This document shows, one piece after another, positions 10,313-11,724 of a DNA stretch of 11,724 nucleotides. Where the stretch lies: NCBI GenBank assembly GCA_022579005.1, contig MU401997.1, positions 1 through 11,724 of the forward strand, given 5' to 3'. Origin of the DNA: Poronia punctata. Taxonomy: Eukaryota > Ascomycota > Sordariomycetes > Xylariales > Xylariaceae. Under the pieces are notes generated by a model. It was not told where the DNA came from, did not search any database, and saw nothing but the letters and a program-made list of their open reading frames with translations. Within the stretch, counting starts at the first letter, position 1, and every line of letters begins with the position of its first letter. The position numbers were made by a program, and so were the translations under genes.

Positions 10313-10371
10313 TAATATTGCTTTATAAAACGCTTTATATAAAAAGATTTTTTTTAAATCTTGCAATATTA
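10313..10371. repeat. Nested, branched inverted repeat
   Basis: The outer arms TAATATTGC (10313-10321) and GCAATATTA (10363-10371) are perfect 9-bp complements. The right arm runs straight on into AAATCTT (10356-10362), which pairs with AAGATTT (10344-10350) around five T. Between the outer left arm and the inner left arm, 10322-10343 is itself nearly palindromic (TTTATAAA, ACGC, then TTTATATAAA, one extra base pair of sequence on the right). The single strand could therefore fold into a three-way junction. It is not a tRNA: there is no A-box or B-box and no GTTCRA loop. Confidence 0.6.
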
Positions 10372-10379
10372 TTTTAAGC

Positions 10380-10431
10380 TTTGCTTTTTTTTAAGCAAAA
10401 AACGTGCAGCTTATATAAGCTTACAAGTAAG
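10380..10431. repeat. Three consecutive short palindromes
   Basis: TTTGCTT (10380-10386) faces AAGCAAA (10393-10399) around six T. AGCTTATATAAGCT (10408-10421) is a perfect 14-bp palindrome. CTTAC (10420-10424) faces GTAAG (10427-10431). With the structure just upstream, nearly all of 10313-10431 can be placed in inverted repeats. Short palindromes containing AGCT are favoured by the mutated base composition, so some of this may be chance. Confidence 0.55.
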
Positions 10432-10991
10432 TATTTTTATACCTTTTATTTTTTTTATTATATAAACTATTATAATAGCTAAAAATAAAAGCTAGTTTTT
10501 AAACGCTTAAAAAAACTATAATACTAAAAATATTATTAGTAGTACTTAAAGTTTTTATGCTTTTATATATAAAAATATTTTTATAAGTTTAAATATTAAT
10601 ATTAAAGTTTAAAAAAACTATATTAATTTTAATTACTTTAATATACAATTTTAGCTTAACTAGCTATTTAATAAAAAAATAGTTATAATATATATAGCTA
10701 AATACTTATATAACTATATATAAAATAGCAAACTTTTTATAAATAGCTTTATATATAATTATTAAGTAAACTTTAAAAGTTAAAATTAAAATATTTTTAA
10801 AATAGTTAAAAATAGTTTTTAAAAAAAGCTTTAAAATTAAGTTTAAAAAAAAGTTTTTATATTTACTTTTAAAAAAAACTTATATATAAAAAAATTAAAA
10901 AAATTTTTATAGTTTATAGCTACTATATAATTTATAATAATATTTTTAATTATACTACTATACTTATTTATTTTATAATTATTAACTTTTA

Positions 10992-11117
10992 TTTAACTTA
11001 TACTTAAACTTATACTTATTTTTATATTTATACTTATACTTATATTTATATTTATACTTATAATAAAGCTTATATTTACAATTGTACTAGCACTTATGCT
11101 TATAGCTATACTAGTAG
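10992..11117. repeat. Degenerate hexanucleotide array, 21 units, consensus TTATAC/T
   Basis: Counting in sixes from 10992 gives 21 units without a phase break. Five are exactly TTATAC (10998, 11010, 11028, 11034, 11052) and four are TTATAT (11022, 11040, 11046, 11070). Later units (TTGTAC at 11082, TTATGC at 11094, CTATAC at 11106) differ mostly by C/T or G/A changes. They may show the older state, perhaps of the form YTRTRC. It does not match the fungal telomere repeat TTAGGG. A six-base period could be a microsatellite or a fossil dipeptide-coding repeat. Confidence 0.8.
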
Positions 11118-11724
11118 CTTGTTTTTATATAAAAATACTTACTTTATTATATTACTAATAGCTAAATTTTTTATATTAAATATAACTTTAAAAAGTACGT
11201 TTTTTTATTAAAAAATAAAATTAACTTTTAGTATTTAATATAATAAACTTACTAAATAATACTAAACTTTATAAATAATAATAGCTTTATAGCTAAAAGT
11301 ATAGTAATAGCTAATACTTATTAGCAACTTTTTTTTAAAAAAATATATACTTTTAAAAGTATAATATAAAAAACTTTTATATAAAAACATTTTAAATATT
11401 AACGCTAGTACTATATAAAAGTACTATTAACTTTTTTTTATTTAAGCTAGTTTATTTAAACTAAATTAAGCTAAAGCTTTTTATAATATTTAATAAAATA
11501 TAGCAAAAAAACTAAAACTATATAAAATAACTATATAATATTTTTTTTAATAAAATATATATTTTTATAACTATATATAAAAAGCTTAGTTTTTATTTAA
11601 TGCAATATTATATTATTTTTTTAATAATTTTTTAAAATTATATAAAGTAGTACTATATTAATTATATTAAACTAATAAAAAAATAAAATAAAATATATAA
11701 CGTGCTTAATATATATTTTAATAC

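Larger units (their letters stand above)
1..11724. other. AT-rich hypermutated (RIP-like) non-coding region
   Basis: The whole window is about 11% G+C in the lines I counted and is saturated with TAA and TAG in every frame. RIP-type indices from hand counts are strong: (CpA+TpG)/(ApC+GpT) is about 0.32 over 480 bases and TpA/ApT about 1.4 over 120 bases. RIP is known in filamentous ascomycetes as C-to-T change in duplicated DNA on both strands, mainly at CpA. The inference is a graveyard of mutated repeats in heterochromatin: an AT-isochore, centromere or subtelomere. A very AT-rich genome without RIP (for example Plasmodium or anaerobic chytrids) is the main alternative. The strong context dependence of the surviving C and G bases argues against simple AT drift. 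No telomeric hexamers such as TTAGGG are present. Confidence 0.8.
9990..11724. other. Gene-free mutated block, C and G balanced
   Basis: This stretch has no recognisable gene and no long open frame. C and G are again near equal in most lines, TA steps dominate, and TC and GA are rare. T runs and A runs are common at 10080-10200 and 10800-10910. Apart from the inverted-repeat cluster at 10313-10431 and the hexamer array at 10992-11117, I see only simple AT-rich sequence. Confidence 0.65.

Noticed and set aside
10313..10371. A tRNA-like gene suggested by the branched fold
   Set aside because: There is no A-box, B-box, anticodon-loop context or CCA-proximal pattern, and stems are almost pure A-T.
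10992..11117. A telomeric or subtelomeric telomere-like array
   Set aside because: Units of the TTATAC type cannot come from TTAGGG by C-to-T and G-to-A change alone, because the final C and the T at position four do not fit.
1..11724. Mitochondrial or Plasmodium-like intergenic DNA
   Set aside because: Low GC alone would fit, but the strong asymmetry of surviving C and G contexts and the high TpA fit directed C-to-T hypermutation better. No mitochondrial gene or tRNA is present.
1..11724. A CRISPR array or bacterial operon
   Set aside because: There are no regularly spaced repeats with unique spacers, no ribosome-binding sites ahead of open frames, and no open frame beyond 108 codons.

Overview
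This window is an extremely AT-rich, gene-free stretch. It looks like fungal DNA that has been through very heavy C-to-T hypermutation on both strands, of the repeat-induced point mutation (RIP) kind known from filamentous ascomycetes (Pezizomycotina). In six 60-base lines counted by hand, G+C is about 11%. In eight hand-counted lines (480 bases) CpA+TpG is 12 against ApC+GpT 37, a ratio near 0.32. TpA/ApT is about 1.4 in two lines. Both values lie well on the RIP side of the usual index thresholds. Stop codons TAA and TAG crowd all six frames. The species cannot be named from the sequence. A regional centromere, a subtelomere or an AT-isochore packed with dead transposons would all fit.

Layout. 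1-2130: mutated block with balanced C and G, holding a short tandem array ending in a 12-bp hairpin (942-1021). 2130-2400: a less-mutated island with an inverted repeat at 2281-2318. About 2460-8900: a block of about 6.4 kb whose plus strand keeps far more C than G, probably one or more mutated transposons. It contains the longest open frame (2605-2931, minus), an A-rich tract (5291-5377), a C/T-rich stretch (7677-7850) and an 18/36-bp repeat (8671-8748). 9408-9488: three 27-bp tandem units. 9540-9990: a second less-mutated island with a degenerate duplication and several inverted repeats. 9990-11724: a mutated block with a nested inverted-repeat cluster (10313-10431) and a 21-unit hexamer array (10992-11117).

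No functional protein gene, tRNA, rRNA, CRISPR array or intact mobile element can be supported. The main points of interest are these. The residual base context shows almost no TpC/GpA, which RIP of CpA alone does not explain. Two less-mutated islands bracket the skewed block. Several tandem repeats have periods that are multiples of three, which suggests fossil coding repeats. No working multi-gene system is visible.
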